Source: Polaromonas sp. (lineage in GTDB: Bacteria > Pseudomonadota > Gammaproteobacteria > Burkholderiales > Burkholderiaceae_C). Taken from it: 51,702 bases of DNA. The notes beneath the pieces were generated by a model. That model saw only the letters and a list, made by a program, of their open reading frames with translations, was not told the origin of the DNA and searched no databases. The DNA is taken from the NCBI RefSeq assembly GCF_030689685.1, contig NZ_JAUYEY010000068.1, positions 1 to 51,702 on the forward strand. The letters are read 5' to 3'. Both the position numbers and the translations under genes were made by a program. This document shows positions 15,589-23,635 of the stretch, one piece after another (the stretch's first letter is position 1; each line of letters starts with the position of its first letter).

Positions 15589-16216
15589 GGTCTTCTTGGC
15601 TGGCGCCGGAGCCAGGCAATGGCTCAGGTTGGCTGGGATGTTCGGTGTGGGGCAGGTCCGGACGGCTTATGTCTGAACTTTCATGGGACTGTGCCACGGT
15701 TTTATCTGCGGGATGATTCGCATTTTCCCGCGGTAAGGCTGCCGCAGGGGTTTTCGGTGCGTCAGCGTCTTCCTCTTTAGCGTCGAACAGCTTGAGAAAC
15801 TTCGAGCTGGTCATCTGCCGCAGCATGGACTCGGGAATGGGATCGGGCTTCGAATAGTCGTCGATGTAGATATCGAGGCCGTCCATGATGTTGAAATGCG
15901 GGTCGGCAAACAGTTTCTTCATTGCCGCGTTGCGCACTTCAGCGCCGACATTGCCGGCCATGAAAGGTTTGAAGTCCGAGTCCTTGTTCAACAGCTTCAC
16001 ATCGTCGAGCGACAGAATTTTTTCGGGCTCGCTGGCGGCTTCGGTCACTGGCGCCGACGCTGACGCTGACGCCACCCCGCCCTGTGACGAAACTGCTGGT
16101 GGAACCACGACCGGAACGGGCACAGGCGGCACGGGTTCGGCCATCGGTTTGCCCTGCACGACGTCCGTCTTGCGGCGGGCCCAACGGCCCAGAAATCCGG
16201 GGGACTCTTCAGCCAT
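15518..16216 (-). CDS. DUF3306 protein of the fdh cluster
   Basis: A 232-residue protein starting MAEESPGFLGRWARRKTDVV, the family's N-terminal FL.RWSRRK-like motif. It then has a Pro/Val/Ala-rich linker and a conserved core (ILSLDDVKLLNKDSDFKPFM, then ALKKLFADPHFNIMDGLDIYIDDYS-like sequence around residues 100-150). The C-terminal 80 residues are hydrophilic and low complexity. DUF3306 accompanies formate dehydrogenases; its biochemistry is unknown. It overlaps DUF3305 by 8 bp upstream and the ferredoxin by 71 bp downstream, both suggesting coupling. ATG 16216 was preferred to 16231 because homology starts at MAEES. Confidence 0.82.
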   Translation of the reverse strand: MAEESPGFLGRWARRKTDVVQGKPMAEPVPPVPVPVVVPPAVSSQGGVASASASAPVTEAASEPEKILSLDDVKLLNKDSDFKPFMAGNVGAEVRNAAMKKLFADPHFNIMDGLDIYIDDYSKPDPIPESMLRQMTSSKFLKLFDAKEEDADAPKTPAAALPRENANHPADKTVAQSHESSDISRPDLPHTEHPSQPEPLPGSGASQEDHAHTDLRLQPDHAAPAPDAGRGT

Positions 16217-16799
16217 GACCACCGCCTCCAAACGTCTTGTCGGTGCTCACACGCGCCGGATTGCCAAACCGGTCCTGCAGTGACTTGAAGCTTTGTGGGC
16301 GTTGCCGGCGTTTGGCCTCCAGCACGTAATGGGCATCCACAAAAGCCTGCACCCACTCCACCACATCGCGCGGCGCGGCCACCTGCTCCACCGTTTCCTG
16401 CGCGTCCAGCCAGCGTCCGGCATCGTGATAGCTGAGCGTCACGATCTGCGGCACGGCAACCGGCTCATCGGCCAGCGCAGCTTCCTCCTCCATGCGCCAA
16501 ACCACCCAAAAACAGGGCTGGGAGGTGGACACATTGAGGTAATAACCTTCTGCGTCGTCGGTGAAAAGCTCGACCTTGAAGCCGGGGTGCAGCCAGCGCT
16601 CTTCGTTCGCGTCCTTGAGCAACAGGCGCGGCTGCGCACCGAATCCGTCTTCCTGGGGCACGATGTCGGCAAGCGACCAGCGCCATGGTTGCCACCGGTT
16701 GTCGATGCGCTCACGGCGCATCAGCACCGCGACCTCCACGCAGGGCCGCTGCACCCCTTCCTCTGGGGGTGACTGCAGGAGGAAGCCGGAAGTGGTCAT
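16209..16799 (-). CDS. DUF3305 protein of the fdh cluster
   Basis: A 196-residue protein with the DUF3305 opening VEVAVLMRRERIDNRWQPWR, then the W..D..P and LFTDDAEGYYLNVSTSQPCF segments and the C-terminal PRDVVEWVQAFVDAHYV region. It is recognised as a partner of DUF3306 beside formate dehydrogenase genes; no activity is established. I chose ATG 16799 (MTTSGFLLQ), 4 bp after mrp stops; an earlier start at 16868 would run into mrp. The start has AGGAGG-like sequence in its own first codons only, so translation may be coupled to mrp. Confidence 0.8.
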   Translation of the reverse strand: MTTSGFLLQSPPEEGVQRPCVEVAVLMRRERIDNRWQPWRWSLADIVPQEDGFGAQPRLLLKDANEERWLHPGFKVELFTDDAEGYYLNVSTSQPCFWVVWRMEEEAALADEPVAVPQIVTLSYHDAGRWLDAQETVEQVAAPRDVVEWVQAFVDAHYVLEAKRRQRPQSFKSLQDRFGNPARVSTDKTFGGGGHG

Positions 16800-16803
16800 C
16801 AGC

Positions 16804-17892
16804 TCAGGTGTCTTTCGATATCTTGATGGTCGGGAATTTGGCGGAAAAATCTTTCGCCTTGGCCGCAATGGTGATGGCCACCTGGCGCGCTACCGCCTTG
16901 TAAATACCGGCCACCTCACCATCAGGGTCAGCCACCACGGTGGGCCGGCCGTTGTCGGCCTGCAGGCGGATCTGCATGTCCAGCGGCAGCGCGCCCAGGT
17001 AAGGCATGTTGTAGTCGGCCGCCATCTTCTTGCCGCCGTCTTCACCAAAGATATGTTCGGTATGGCCGCAGTTGCTGCACACATGGACAGCCATGTTTTC
17101 GACAATGCCCAGAATCGGCACACCCACTTTTTCGAACATCTTGATGCCCTTTTTCGCATCGAGCAGCGCAATGTCCTGCGGCGTGGTGACAATCACCGCG
17201 CCGGTCATGGGCACACGCTGGCTCAGCGTCAGCTGGATGTCGCCGGTGCCGGGCGGCATGTCCACGATCAGGTAGTCCAGATCGCGCCAGTTGGTCTGGC
17301 GCAGCAACTGCTCCAGCGCCTGTGTCGCCATCGGGCCGCGCCAGATCATGGCCTCGTCCTGCGCCACCAGAAAACCAATCGACATCACCTGAATGCCGTA
17401 GTTCTCCATCGGCTCCATGTTTTTGCCATCCACACTTTCAGGCCGGCCTTCAATGCCCATCATCATCGGCTGGCTGGGGCCGTAAATGTCGGCATCCAGC
17501 AGGCCCACACTGGCGCCCTCGGCCGCCAGCGCCAGAGCCAGATTCACGGCGGTGGTGCTTTTGCCCACGCCGCCCTTGCCGGAAGCCACAGCCACAATGT
17601 TTTTCACGTTGGGCAGCAACTGCACGCCGCGCTGCACGCTGTGGCTGGCGATCTTGAAGCTCACGTTGACCGATACATTGCCCACACCGGCCACACCTTT
17701 GACCGCTGCAATCAGCAGCTTGCGGATGCCCGCGAGCTGGCTTTTGGCCGGGTAACCGAGCTCCACGTCAAACGAGACGTCGTCGCCAGCGATATGCAGG
17801 TTTTTCAGGGCTTTGGTGCTGACAAAGTCCTGGCCCGTGTTGGGGTCTAAAACCAGCTGAAGCGCAGTCAAAATATTTTCGTTTGTGGGCAT
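16804..17892 (-). CDS. apbC: Mrp/ApbC-type iron-sulfur cluster carrier ATPase
   Basis: A 362-residue P-loop protein. An N-terminal MIP18/DUF59-like domain (residues 1-85) precedes the deviant Walker A GKGGVGKS at 105-112, DADIYGPSQP near 138, VDMPPGTGD near 207, and the family CxxC pair (VCSNCGHTEHIFG, near 268-272) that holds a bridging 4Fe-4S cluster in the dimer. It delivers clusters to apo-proteins. Being first in the direction of the fdh cluster and 4 bp from DUF3305, it may serve the iron-sulfur-rich enzyme downstream, although mrp next to metG is a common arrangement in this bacterial family and the gene has general roles. Confidence 0.93.
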   Translation of the reverse strand: MPTNENILTALQLVLDPNTGQDFVSTKALKNLHIAGDDVSFDVELGYPAKSQLAGIRKLLIAAVKGVAGVGNVSVNVSFKIASHSVQRGVQLLPNVKNIVAVASGKGGVGKSTTAVNLALALAAEGASVGLLDADIYGPSQPMMMGIEGRPESVDGKNMEPMENYGIQVMSIGFLVAQDEAMIWRGPMATQALEQLLRQTNWRDLDYLIVDMPPGTGDIQLTLSQRVPMTGAVIVTTPQDIALLDAKKGIKMFEKVGVPILGIVENMAVHVCSNCGHTEHIFGEDGGKKMAADYNMPYLGALPLDMQIRLQADNGRPTVVADPDGEVAGIYKAVARQVAITIAAKAKDFSAKFPTIKISKDT

Positions 17893-17981
17893 GAGAAGGT
17901 CGGTATGAGGGGAAACTCGGAGGCGATCTGGGACTTAAGCGTAGCAAGCGGACAGTCTACCGGAGCCGTCTATCGGCTTTG

Positions 17982-18026
17982 TGAATTGATGCAATTATAT
18001 CGATTGATATAATTGCATGAATTGAT
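17982..18026 (+). promoter_or_regulatory. Promoter and palindromic operator of the phd-type TA module
   Basis: A perfect inverted repeat has 13-bp arms ATGCAATTATATC (17989-18001) and GATATAATTGCAT (18006-18018) separated by GATT. It is flanked by direct repeats TGAATTGAT (17982-17990 and 18018-18026). Embedded in it is a strong promoter: TTGATG (17986-17991), 16 bp, TATAAT (18008-18013). The layout fits autoregulation by the antitoxin-toxin complex. No other promoter for metG is obvious downstream. Confidence 0.8.
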
Positions 18027-18054
18027 ACAGTAAATACCACACAGGAGTTGCACC

Positions 18055-18384
18055 ATGCTGCGTGAAGCCACCGCCATGACCGTACGCCAAACTTTGGGCG
18101 AATTGCTCAACGGCGTGCAGTACCGCCACGACAACATCGTCATCACCAAAGCGGGCAAGCCAGTCGCGGCCTTGGTTGACATGGCCACGTTTGAGCGAAT
18201 GCGTCGCCAGAATGATGGCGAGTTTGAGCGCGCTTGGGCACAAATTGCCAAAGGGTTCGAGGACTTGAGTGAGGAAGAAGTTGAAAAACTAGCCGCCCAA
18301 GCATTGGAAGAAGCGCGCGATGAAATAGGCCAGCAAGCAAAGACCACCTCTTCAGCGTCTTCGCTCCCAAGCGCCAAAAAATGA
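18055..18384 (+). CDS. Phd/YefM-family antitoxin
   Basis: A 109-residue protein. The N-terminal DNA-binding fold (MTVRQTLGELLNGVQYRHD, then IVITKAGKPVAALVDMATFERM) is that of Phd/YefM antitoxins. The Glu/Ala-rich C-terminus is the expected toxin-binding helix. AGGAG lies 8 bp upstream of ATG 18055. The operator palindrome is 37 bp upstream of the start. It overlaps the toxin start by 4 bp (ATGA, 18381-18384). Confidence 0.88.
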   Translation: MLREATAMTVRQTLGELLNGVQYRHDNIVITKAGKPVAALVDMATFERMRRQNDGEFERAWAQIAKGFEDLSEEEVEKLAAQALEEARDEIGQQAKTTSSASSLPSAKK

Positions 18385-18788
18385 GGCTGGTGATTGACAG
18401 CAACTTGATTTTCTCAAGCGTACTCAAGCCAAGCTCCGTACCCGGTGCCGTACTGGGCGCATGGCGTGCGGGACACTTTGACTGGGTATGTTGCGAGATT
18501 CAGCTTTCCGAATTGAGGGCTGCGCTCACACGCCCCTATCTGATTTCAAGAATAGCCCAAGGCGTCGAACCCGTCGAGAAATTGCTCCATGAAATGCGCG
18601 AGTCCTGTCACTGGAAAGCGCTTCTCGCGCCGTTGCCGGCCGTTTGTCGCGATCCCCGAGACGATTATCTTTTTGCGCTTTACGACCAAGGGCACGCCGA
18701 TCTCATCATCTCAGGCGATAAAGATGTTTTAGCCTGCAAAAAAGACTACCCCGTATTGACCGCCCGCGAATTGATTGACCGACTATGA
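18381..18788 (+). CDS. PIN-domain toxin (COG1569 type)
   Basis: A 135-residue PIN protein. Acidic landmarks are VIDSN near residue 4, SELRAAL near 41, [21 protein letters not shown] around 90-110 and SGDKDVLAC around 111. This combination defines the 'putative TA toxin, PIN family' group, predicted RNases. Its stop overlaps the metG start by 4 bp (18785-18788), so an aminoacyl-tRNA synthetase gene is the third cistron of a toxin-antitoxin operon. Whether the toxin is active is unknown; the Asp residues are intact. Confidence 0.85.
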   Translation: MRLVIDSNLIFSSVLKPSSVPGAVLGAWRAGHFDWVCCEIQLSELRAALTRPYLISRIAQGVEPVEKLLHEMRESCHWKALLAPLPAVCRDPRDDYLFALYDQGHADLIISGDKDVLACKKDYPVLTARELIDRL

Positions 18789-21025
18789 CTCAAGAAAAAA
18801 GAAAACTTTTCGTCACCACCGCCCTGCCGTACGCCAACGGCAATTTCCACATCGGGCACATCATGGAGTACATCCAGGCCGACATCTGGGTGCGGTTTCA
18901 ACGCATGCAGGTGAATGACGACGGGTCCCCCGTGGCGGTGAACTTCGTCTGTGCAGACGACGCGCACGGCGCGCCCATCATGATCGCCGCCGAAAAAGCC
19001 GGCAAAACCCCACAGCAGTTTGTGGCCGACATCGCCGCCGGCCGCAAGCCCTACCTGGATGGCTTTCACATCAGCTTTGACAACTGGCACTCGACCGATG
19101 CGCCGGAAAACCACGAACTGGCACGGCAGATCTACCGCGATTTGCGTGACAACCCGCACGGCTCGCTGATTGAGACCAAAAGCATTGAGCAGTTTTTTGA
19201 TGCTGAAAAAAACATGTTTTTGCCGGATCGGTACATCTTGGGCACCTGCCCTAAGTGCGGCACCAAAGACCAGTACGGCGACAACTGCGAAAACTGCGGC
19301 GCGGTGTATGCGCCCACGGATCTGATCAATCCGTATTCGGCCTTGTCGGGCGCAACGCCCGTGCTCAAGAGTTCAGAGCACTTTTTCTTCAAACTGTCCG
19401 ACCCGCGCTGTGTGGACTTTCTTGAAAAATGGACGCAGGACCCAGATGAGTCCGGCAAGCCTCGGCTGCAGCCCGAGGTGGCCAACAAGGTCAAGGAATG
19501 GTTCAGCGTTCGCACCAACCCTGACGGCAGCAAAAGCGAAGGCCTGGGCGACTGGGACATCAGCCGGGATGCGCCTTACTTTGGCATCGAGATCCCCGAC
19601 GCACCAGGCAAGTATTTTTATGTGTGGCTGGACGCACCTGTCGGCTATCTGGCTTCGCTGAAGAACCTGCTCGAAAAGCGTGGTGAAAGTTATGACGATT
19701 ACATGGCCAGCCCCGGGCTGGAGCAGTACCACTTCATCGGCAAGGACATCGTCACCTTCCACACCCTGTTCTGGCCGGCGATGCTGCATTTCAGCGGCCG
19801 CAAGACGCCCGACAACGTATTTGTACACGGCTTTTTGACCGTCAACAACGGCGAAAAAATGAGCAAAAGCCGCGGCACGGGGCTGGACCCGCTGAAGTAC
19901 CTGAGCCTGGGCATGAACCCGGAATGGCTGCGCTACTACCTGGCAGCCAAGCTCAATGCACGCAATGAAGACATTGACTTCAACGCTGATGATTTCATGG
20001 CGCGGGTGAACAGCGACTTGATCGGCAAGTATGTGAATATTGCTTCACGTGCTGCGGGATTTGTCACGAAACATTTTTCTGGGCAAATCCTTCCTCAAAC
20101 GGACGCCCAATTTGCCAAGAGTTCGACAAAGATGACCGTTGCACTTGCCGGACCGAATTCTGATTTCGAAAAAGAATTTGCTTATGCATTCGAGGCATTT
20201 CGAGGCTTGCCGGACGAAATCATGCTTACGACAATTAGATCCAATGCAGAGAATATTGCGCAGGATTACGAGCGACGAGAATTCGGCAAAGTCCTCCGGC
20301 GGATCATGGAGCTTTGCGATGTGGTGAATCAAAACTTTGATTCAAAAAAGCCTTGGATATTGGCCAAAGAAGATCGACTTGCGGATTTGAATGCAATTTG
20401 TGTATCAACGCTCAACGCATTCAAGCTAATTACTATTTATCTCAAGCCGGTACTGCCAGCATTGGCGGGAAAAGTCGAAGAAATTCTCAATTTACCAGTC
20501 CAGACTTGGGCATCAATCGACGAAAAGTTGCCGTGGGGTCACCGAATCGGAACTTACCAGCACCTGATGCAACGCGTCGACATCCAACAACTTGATGCAT
20601 TGTTTGAGCCGCCTACCGCAGAGCCCTCACCCCAACCCACTCCCGGAGGGAGAGGGAGCGAACCGGGGGGCGAGGCCATCGCCCCCACCATCACGATTGA
20701 CGACTTCGCCAAAATCGACCTGCGCATCGCGCTCATCGTGAATTGCGAAGCCGTCGAGGGTTCAACCAAGCTGCTGCGCCTGACACTGGATGTGGGCGAA
20801 GGAACCATGCGCAACGTCTTCAGCGGCATTGCCTCAGCCTACAAACCGGCCGACCTGATCGGCAAGCACACAGTCATGGTCGCCAACCTGGCACCGCGCA
20901 AGATGAAGTTTGGCGTCAGCGAAGGCATGGTGCTGGCCGCCAGCCATGCCGACGGGAAAACCCAACCGGGCATCTATGTGCTGGAGCCTTCGCTTGGTGC
21001 GACACCAGGGATGCGGGTGGCTTGA
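18785..21025 (+). CDS. metG: Methionyl-tRNA synthetase
   Basis: A 746-residue class I synthetase. The HIGH motif is [16 protein letters not shown] (about 12-27). A zinc-binding region with [18 protein letters not shown] lies around 156-173, and the KMSKS motif is [14 protein letters not shown] near 357-370. The C-terminal tRNA-binding EMAPII-like domain begins around 640 ([14 protein letters not shown]). Residues about 419-596 (nt 20040-20570), spanning the anticodon-binding domain, are encoded by clearly AT-richer DNA with different codon use; two 60-base lines counted there (20161-20220, 20401-20460) are 42-43% GC. A family B repeat at 20623-20659 encodes a Pro/Gly linker ([14 protein letters not shown]) before the C-terminal domain. 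The start overlaps the toxin stop and has no strong ribosome-binding site. Confidence 0.96.
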   Translation: MTQEKRKLFVTTALPYANGNFHIGHIMEYIQADIWVRFQRMQVNDDGSPVAVNFVCADDAHGAPIMIAAEKAGKTPQQFVADIAAGRKPYLDGFHISFDNWHSTDAPENHELARQIYRDLRDNPHGSLIETKSIEQFFDAEKNMFLPDRYILGTCPKCGTKDQYGDNCENCGAVYAPTDLINPYSALSGATPVLKSSEHFFFKLSDPRCVDFLEKWTQDPDESGKPRLQPEVANKVKEWFSVRTNPDGSKSEGLGDWDISRDAPYFGIEIPDAPGKYFYVWLDAPVGYLASLKNLLEKRGESYDDYMASPGLEQYHFIGKDIVTFHTLFWPAMLHFSGRKTPDNVFVHGFLTVNNGEKMSKSRGTGLDPLKYLSLGMNPEWLRYYLAAKLNARNEDIDFNADDFMARVNSDLIGKYVNIASRAAGFVTKHFSGQILPQTDAQFAKSSTKMTVALAGPNSDFEKEFAYAFEAFRGLPDEIMLTTIRSNAENIAQDYERREFGKVLRRIMELCDVVNQNFDSKKPWILAKEDRLADLNAICVSTLNAFKLITIYLKPVLPALAGKVEEILNLPVQTWASIDEKLPWGHRIGTYQHLMQRVDIQQLDALFEPPTAEPSPQPTPGGRGSEPGGEAIAPTITIDDFAKIDLRIALIVNCEAVEGSTKLLRLTLDVGEGTMRNVFSGIASAYKPADLIGKHTVMVANLAPRKMKFGVSEGMVLAASHADGKTQPGIYVLEPSLGATPGMRVA
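20623..20659 (+). repeat. Family B repeat inside metG
   Basis: The repeat reads CCCTCACCCCAACCC then CTCCCGGAGGGAGAGGGAG, with a CTCCC-GGAGGGAG hairpin. The pattern CCCTC(A/G)CCC...GGGAGAGGG recurs inverted at 32653-32690 and 35961-36000, and a related unit lies at 32730-32769. Here it is in frame in the linker between the anticodon-binding and C-terminal tRNA-binding domains. Confidence 0.7.
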
Positions 21026-21041
21026 CTGCCCCCGTAAGACG

Positions 21042-21086
21042 AAAGTAAGGAATTTTATTTCTCCTTACTTTTGGTGTAAACTTACA
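21042..21086 (+). promoter_or_regulatory. Palindromic operator or terminator between metG and the AbrB-type antitoxin
   Basis: A perfect inverted repeat AAAGTAAGGA / TCCTTACTTT (21042-21051, 21062-21071) is followed by a small palindrome TGTAAACTTACA (21075-21086). The first could terminate the metG transcript, but its stem is AT-rich and it lacks a T-run, so an operator for the next toxin-antitoxin module is more likely. Confidence 0.5.
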
Positions 21087-21109
21087 TCCTTGCAACAAAG
21101 GAGAGCGTC

Positions 21110-21340
21110 ATGTCCGCCATTCTCGAACTCGAAGCAACCATGACCAGCAAAGGGCAAATTACGGTGCCCGCCGCGTTGCGCACCAAACTTGGCCTGATCG
21201 AGGGCTCCAAAGTGAAATTCATTTACGACGGAAAACAGACCCGGCTGGAGGCGGAGTTGCCCGTGAGCGCGTATCGCGGAATCTTGCGCCACCTCGGGAA
21301 TATTGATACGACGATTCCCAAAGAGCCTGATCGATTTTGA
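21110..21340 (+). CDS. vapB: AbrB-type antitoxin
   Basis: A 76-residue protein with the SpoVT/AbrB fold (LEATMTSKGQITVPAALRTK, then LGLIEGSKVKFIYDGKQ). The C-terminal part (ISAYRGILRHLGNIDTT-like) would bind the toxin. AAAGGAG lies 7-13 bp before ATG 21110. Its stop overlaps the toxin start by one base (TGATG, 21338-21342). Together with the PIN gene it forms a complete module directly downstream of metG. Confidence 0.86.
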   Translation: MSAILELEATMTSKGQITVPAALRTKLGLIEGSKVKFIYDGKQTRLEAELPVSAYRGILRHLGNIDTTIPKEPDRF

Positions 21341-21723
21341 TGAACGTCGTTGACTCTTCTGGTTGGATTGAGTACTTGGTAGACTCCGTTCGCGCTGACA
21401 ACTTTGCCCCAGCGATAGAGCGGACCCATCAGTTGATCGTGCCGTCTCTATCGATTTTTGAAGTTCATCGTTTTCTCAGTCGCGCCACCGACGCATCACG
21501 GCGCGATGCATGTCTGGGCTTGATGCGCCGAGGCACCGTCGTTGACCTGACCGACGCCCGGGCCGTATCCGCATCCGAAGTAGCGCAAAGGCATGGTTTG
21601 GCCATGGCTGACGCAGTGATGTACAGCATTGCCCGCGAATTCGATGCCACCTTCTGGACACAGGATGCCGATTACCAGGGTCTTCCGGGCGTGCACTTTG
21701 AGGTCAAGCCGCCTCAGGGCTGA
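21340..21723 (+). CDS. vapC: VapC-type PIN-domain toxin
   Basis: A 127-residue PIN ribonuclease. Landmarks are VVDSSGWIEYL (Asp5), SLSIFEVHRFL (Glu near 44), MADAVMYSIA (Asp near 89) and FWTQDADYQGLPGVHF (Asp near 107). I chose ATG 21340 over the adjacent TTG 21337. It is the third toxin-antitoxin pair of the window and the second one touching metG. It is followed after 21 bp by the convergent membrane GGDEF gene. Confidence 0.86.
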   Translation: MNVVDSSGWIEYLVDSVRADNFAPAIERTHQLIVPSLSIFEVHRFLSRATDASRRDACLGLMRRGTVVDLTDARAVSASEVAQRHGLAMADAVMYSIAREFDATFWTQDADYQGLPGVHFEVKPPQG

Positions 21724-21744
21724 GCCCATTTGCAATAGCCCTCC

Positions 21745-23499
21745 TCAGGCCACGAAACGCAACGCTTTGCCCGGTCGCGCCGCCAGCTCGGTGACCACAG
21801 CTTCCAGCGCCTGCAGCAAAGCTGCCACATCCTGCGCCTGAAAAGGTGCAGCGGCAATGCCCAGCTTGAGCTGTAGCACAGCCCCCGGGGGTAACACATC
21901 GCTTGGGGCCAAGCCGCGCGCAATCAGCCGCTGGCCTATGCTCGAGATATCGTCCCGCTCCATCCGGCCCTGCAAAATCAGCACAAAATCGCCGTCGCGG
22001 TGTCGCGCCACGGTGTCGCCTTCCCTGACCACCTGGCTGATGCAGGCGCCCGCATGGACCAGCGCCATCTGCGCCACCTGCAAGCCGTATTCGGCCCGGA
22101 TGTCATGGATATTGCCGATACGCACACGTATCACCACGCCGGCGCCGGGGTCGCGCTGCTGGTGCTCCAGCAAATGCGCCAGGCGCTGCAGCATGACCTG
22201 GTGGTTGGCCGCCCCCGTGAGCGGGTCGGCCGTGGCCATGGCGCCCACGCGAGCCATGGTTTGACGCTGCTCCCGGCTGCGCAGATACAGGGCGACCAGC
22301 AGCAGGGGAATCTCGACAGCGGCGCCCAACTGCGCGCCGTATTGCGTCAGAAAGGAAATAGGCAGCAGCTGCATGTTTCGCAAAATGGGAAACACCGCCC
22401 CGGCCAGCAGGGCCAGCATTCCCGCCAGCACCCACAGGCCCACGCGCGGAATGCGCCAGGCGTACCACAGCGCCGCACCCAGGTAGACGGCAAAACTGGC
22501 CAGGTAGTAGGGGCCGCTGATGGCAAAAAATGGATCGCGCCCCAGCAATAGAAAACCCAGCGCCAAGCCGACACCAGTGGCCGCCATGGCAAGCATGAGG
22601 CGGGTGGCCCAGCGGGCACCACGGTCAAGCACCAGTTGGCGCATGAAAAGGTGGCCCAGCGCAGCACCGGCCATCGGCAGCACATTCGATGCAACATCGT
22701 TCCACCACGGGTTACGCGGCCAAAAATACTCGCCGGCCAGACCGGTCAAGGACATCTGCCCGACGGCGATGACAGCGACATAAGCGGCGTAATAAGAATG
22801 AATCGAGTCGCGCCAGGTATAGGCGTTGACGACGCAAAGCAAGATCACCAGCCCCACTAGCCCCATGTAGGCACCCAGCAGCAAATGCCAGCGTTTGCTG
22901 GACTCCTGGAAGTCGCGCATGCTCCAGAGCGTCCAGCGCACATTGATGGGGTGACTGTGCTGCACCCGCAGGTAGGTGGGGCGCATCTCGTCGGGCTGCT
23001 GCACAAACTCAAAAGCCGGGTGCAGGTAGCGCAGCGGCCAGTCGGCCACCGCAATTGAATCCCCCGATTGTTCAACGCGCCAGCCGCCTGCGGCCAGCGG
23101 TCGGTAAAAATTCACCCGATTCATGCCGGGGTGCGGCAAGGCCAGCACCCGCAAGGTGGGCACATTCACGGCGGGCAAGGCGAGCTGGTACCACATGGAC
23201 GACACGCCACCCGTCGGCATGATGCGGTCCACCTGGGTCGGCGAGGCTTCGCCGCGCTCGAAACGCTGTTGCACCTGATCGGGCGTCTGCTCGCCAGACA
23301 CATCAATCAGGACCTGGGCCTCACCGTGCTGGCCAAACCATGGCTCGCCGGACTCCAGTTCACGATGTGCCGAGGCCAGCGAGCCACTCGCCAGCGCAAG
23401 CAGAAAAATACCCGGCAGAGCGCGCCATTGGCCCCACAAGGCGGGGCTTGCTCGCAAGCTACTCAAAAGCAAGGTCACACGGCGGATAAGAAGTAGCAT
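21745..23499 (-). CDS. 7TMR-DISM membrane protein with a degenerate GGDEF domain
   Basis: A 584-residue protein. A signal-anchor (ALPGIFLLALASGSLASA) precedes a periplasmic 7TMR-DISM sensory domain (about 40-175). Seven hydrophobic helices (about 185-385) and a short linker (LYLRSREQRQTMARVGAM) follow, then a GGDEF-like domain starting ATADPLTGAANHQVM. The catalytic signature is lost: the GGDEF position reads RDGDF (VARHRDGDFVLILQG) and the usual metal-binding 'DIDxFK' strand reads RIGNIHDI. It is therefore unlikely to make cyclic-di-GMP and may bind nucleotides or act by partner interaction. ATG 23499 was chosen over TTG 23514. It is divergent from sulP. Confidence 0.82.
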   Translation of the reverse strand: MLLLIRRVTLLLSSLRASPALWGQWRALPGIFLLALASGSLASAHRELESGEPWFGQHGEAQVLIDVSGEQTPDQVQQRFERGEASPTQVDRIMPTGGVSSMWYQLALPAVNVPTLRVLALPHPGMNRVNFYRPLAAGGWRVEQSGDSIAVADWPLRYLHPAFEFVQQPDEMRPTYLRVQHSHPINVRWTLWSMRDFQESSKRWHLLLGAYMGLVGLVILLCVVNAYTWRDSIHSYYAAYVAVIAVGQMSLTGLAGEYFWPRNPWWNDVASNVLPMAGAALGHLFMRQLVLDRGARWATRLMLAMAATGVGLALGFLLLGRDPFFAISGPYYLASFAVYLGAALWYAWRIPRVGLWVLAGMLALLAGAVFPILRNMQLLPISFLTQYGAQLGAAVEIPLLLVALYLRSREQRQTMARVGAMATADPLTGAANHQVMLQRLAHLLEHQQRDPGAGVVIRVRIGNIHDIRAEYGLQVAQMALVHAGACISQVVREGDTVARHRDGDFVLILQGRMERDDISSIGQRLIARGLAPSDVLPPGAVLQLKLGIAAAPFQAQDVAALLQALEAVVTELAARPGKALRFVA

Positions 23500-23635
23500 T
23501 AAATCGGAGAGCAATCAGAGAGCAGAGAGCAGCCTTAAGATAACCACTCAAGGTGTTTTGGAATTTAGCTTGTGCATCCAAACCACACTGCACTTTAACA
23601 AGAGGCTTGTGGCCTGACCATCCCACAGGTAGAGG

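Noticed and set aside
21042..21071. Strong intrinsic terminator after metG
   Set aside because: The stem is AT-rich and not followed by a T-run; an operator for the next TA module fits better.
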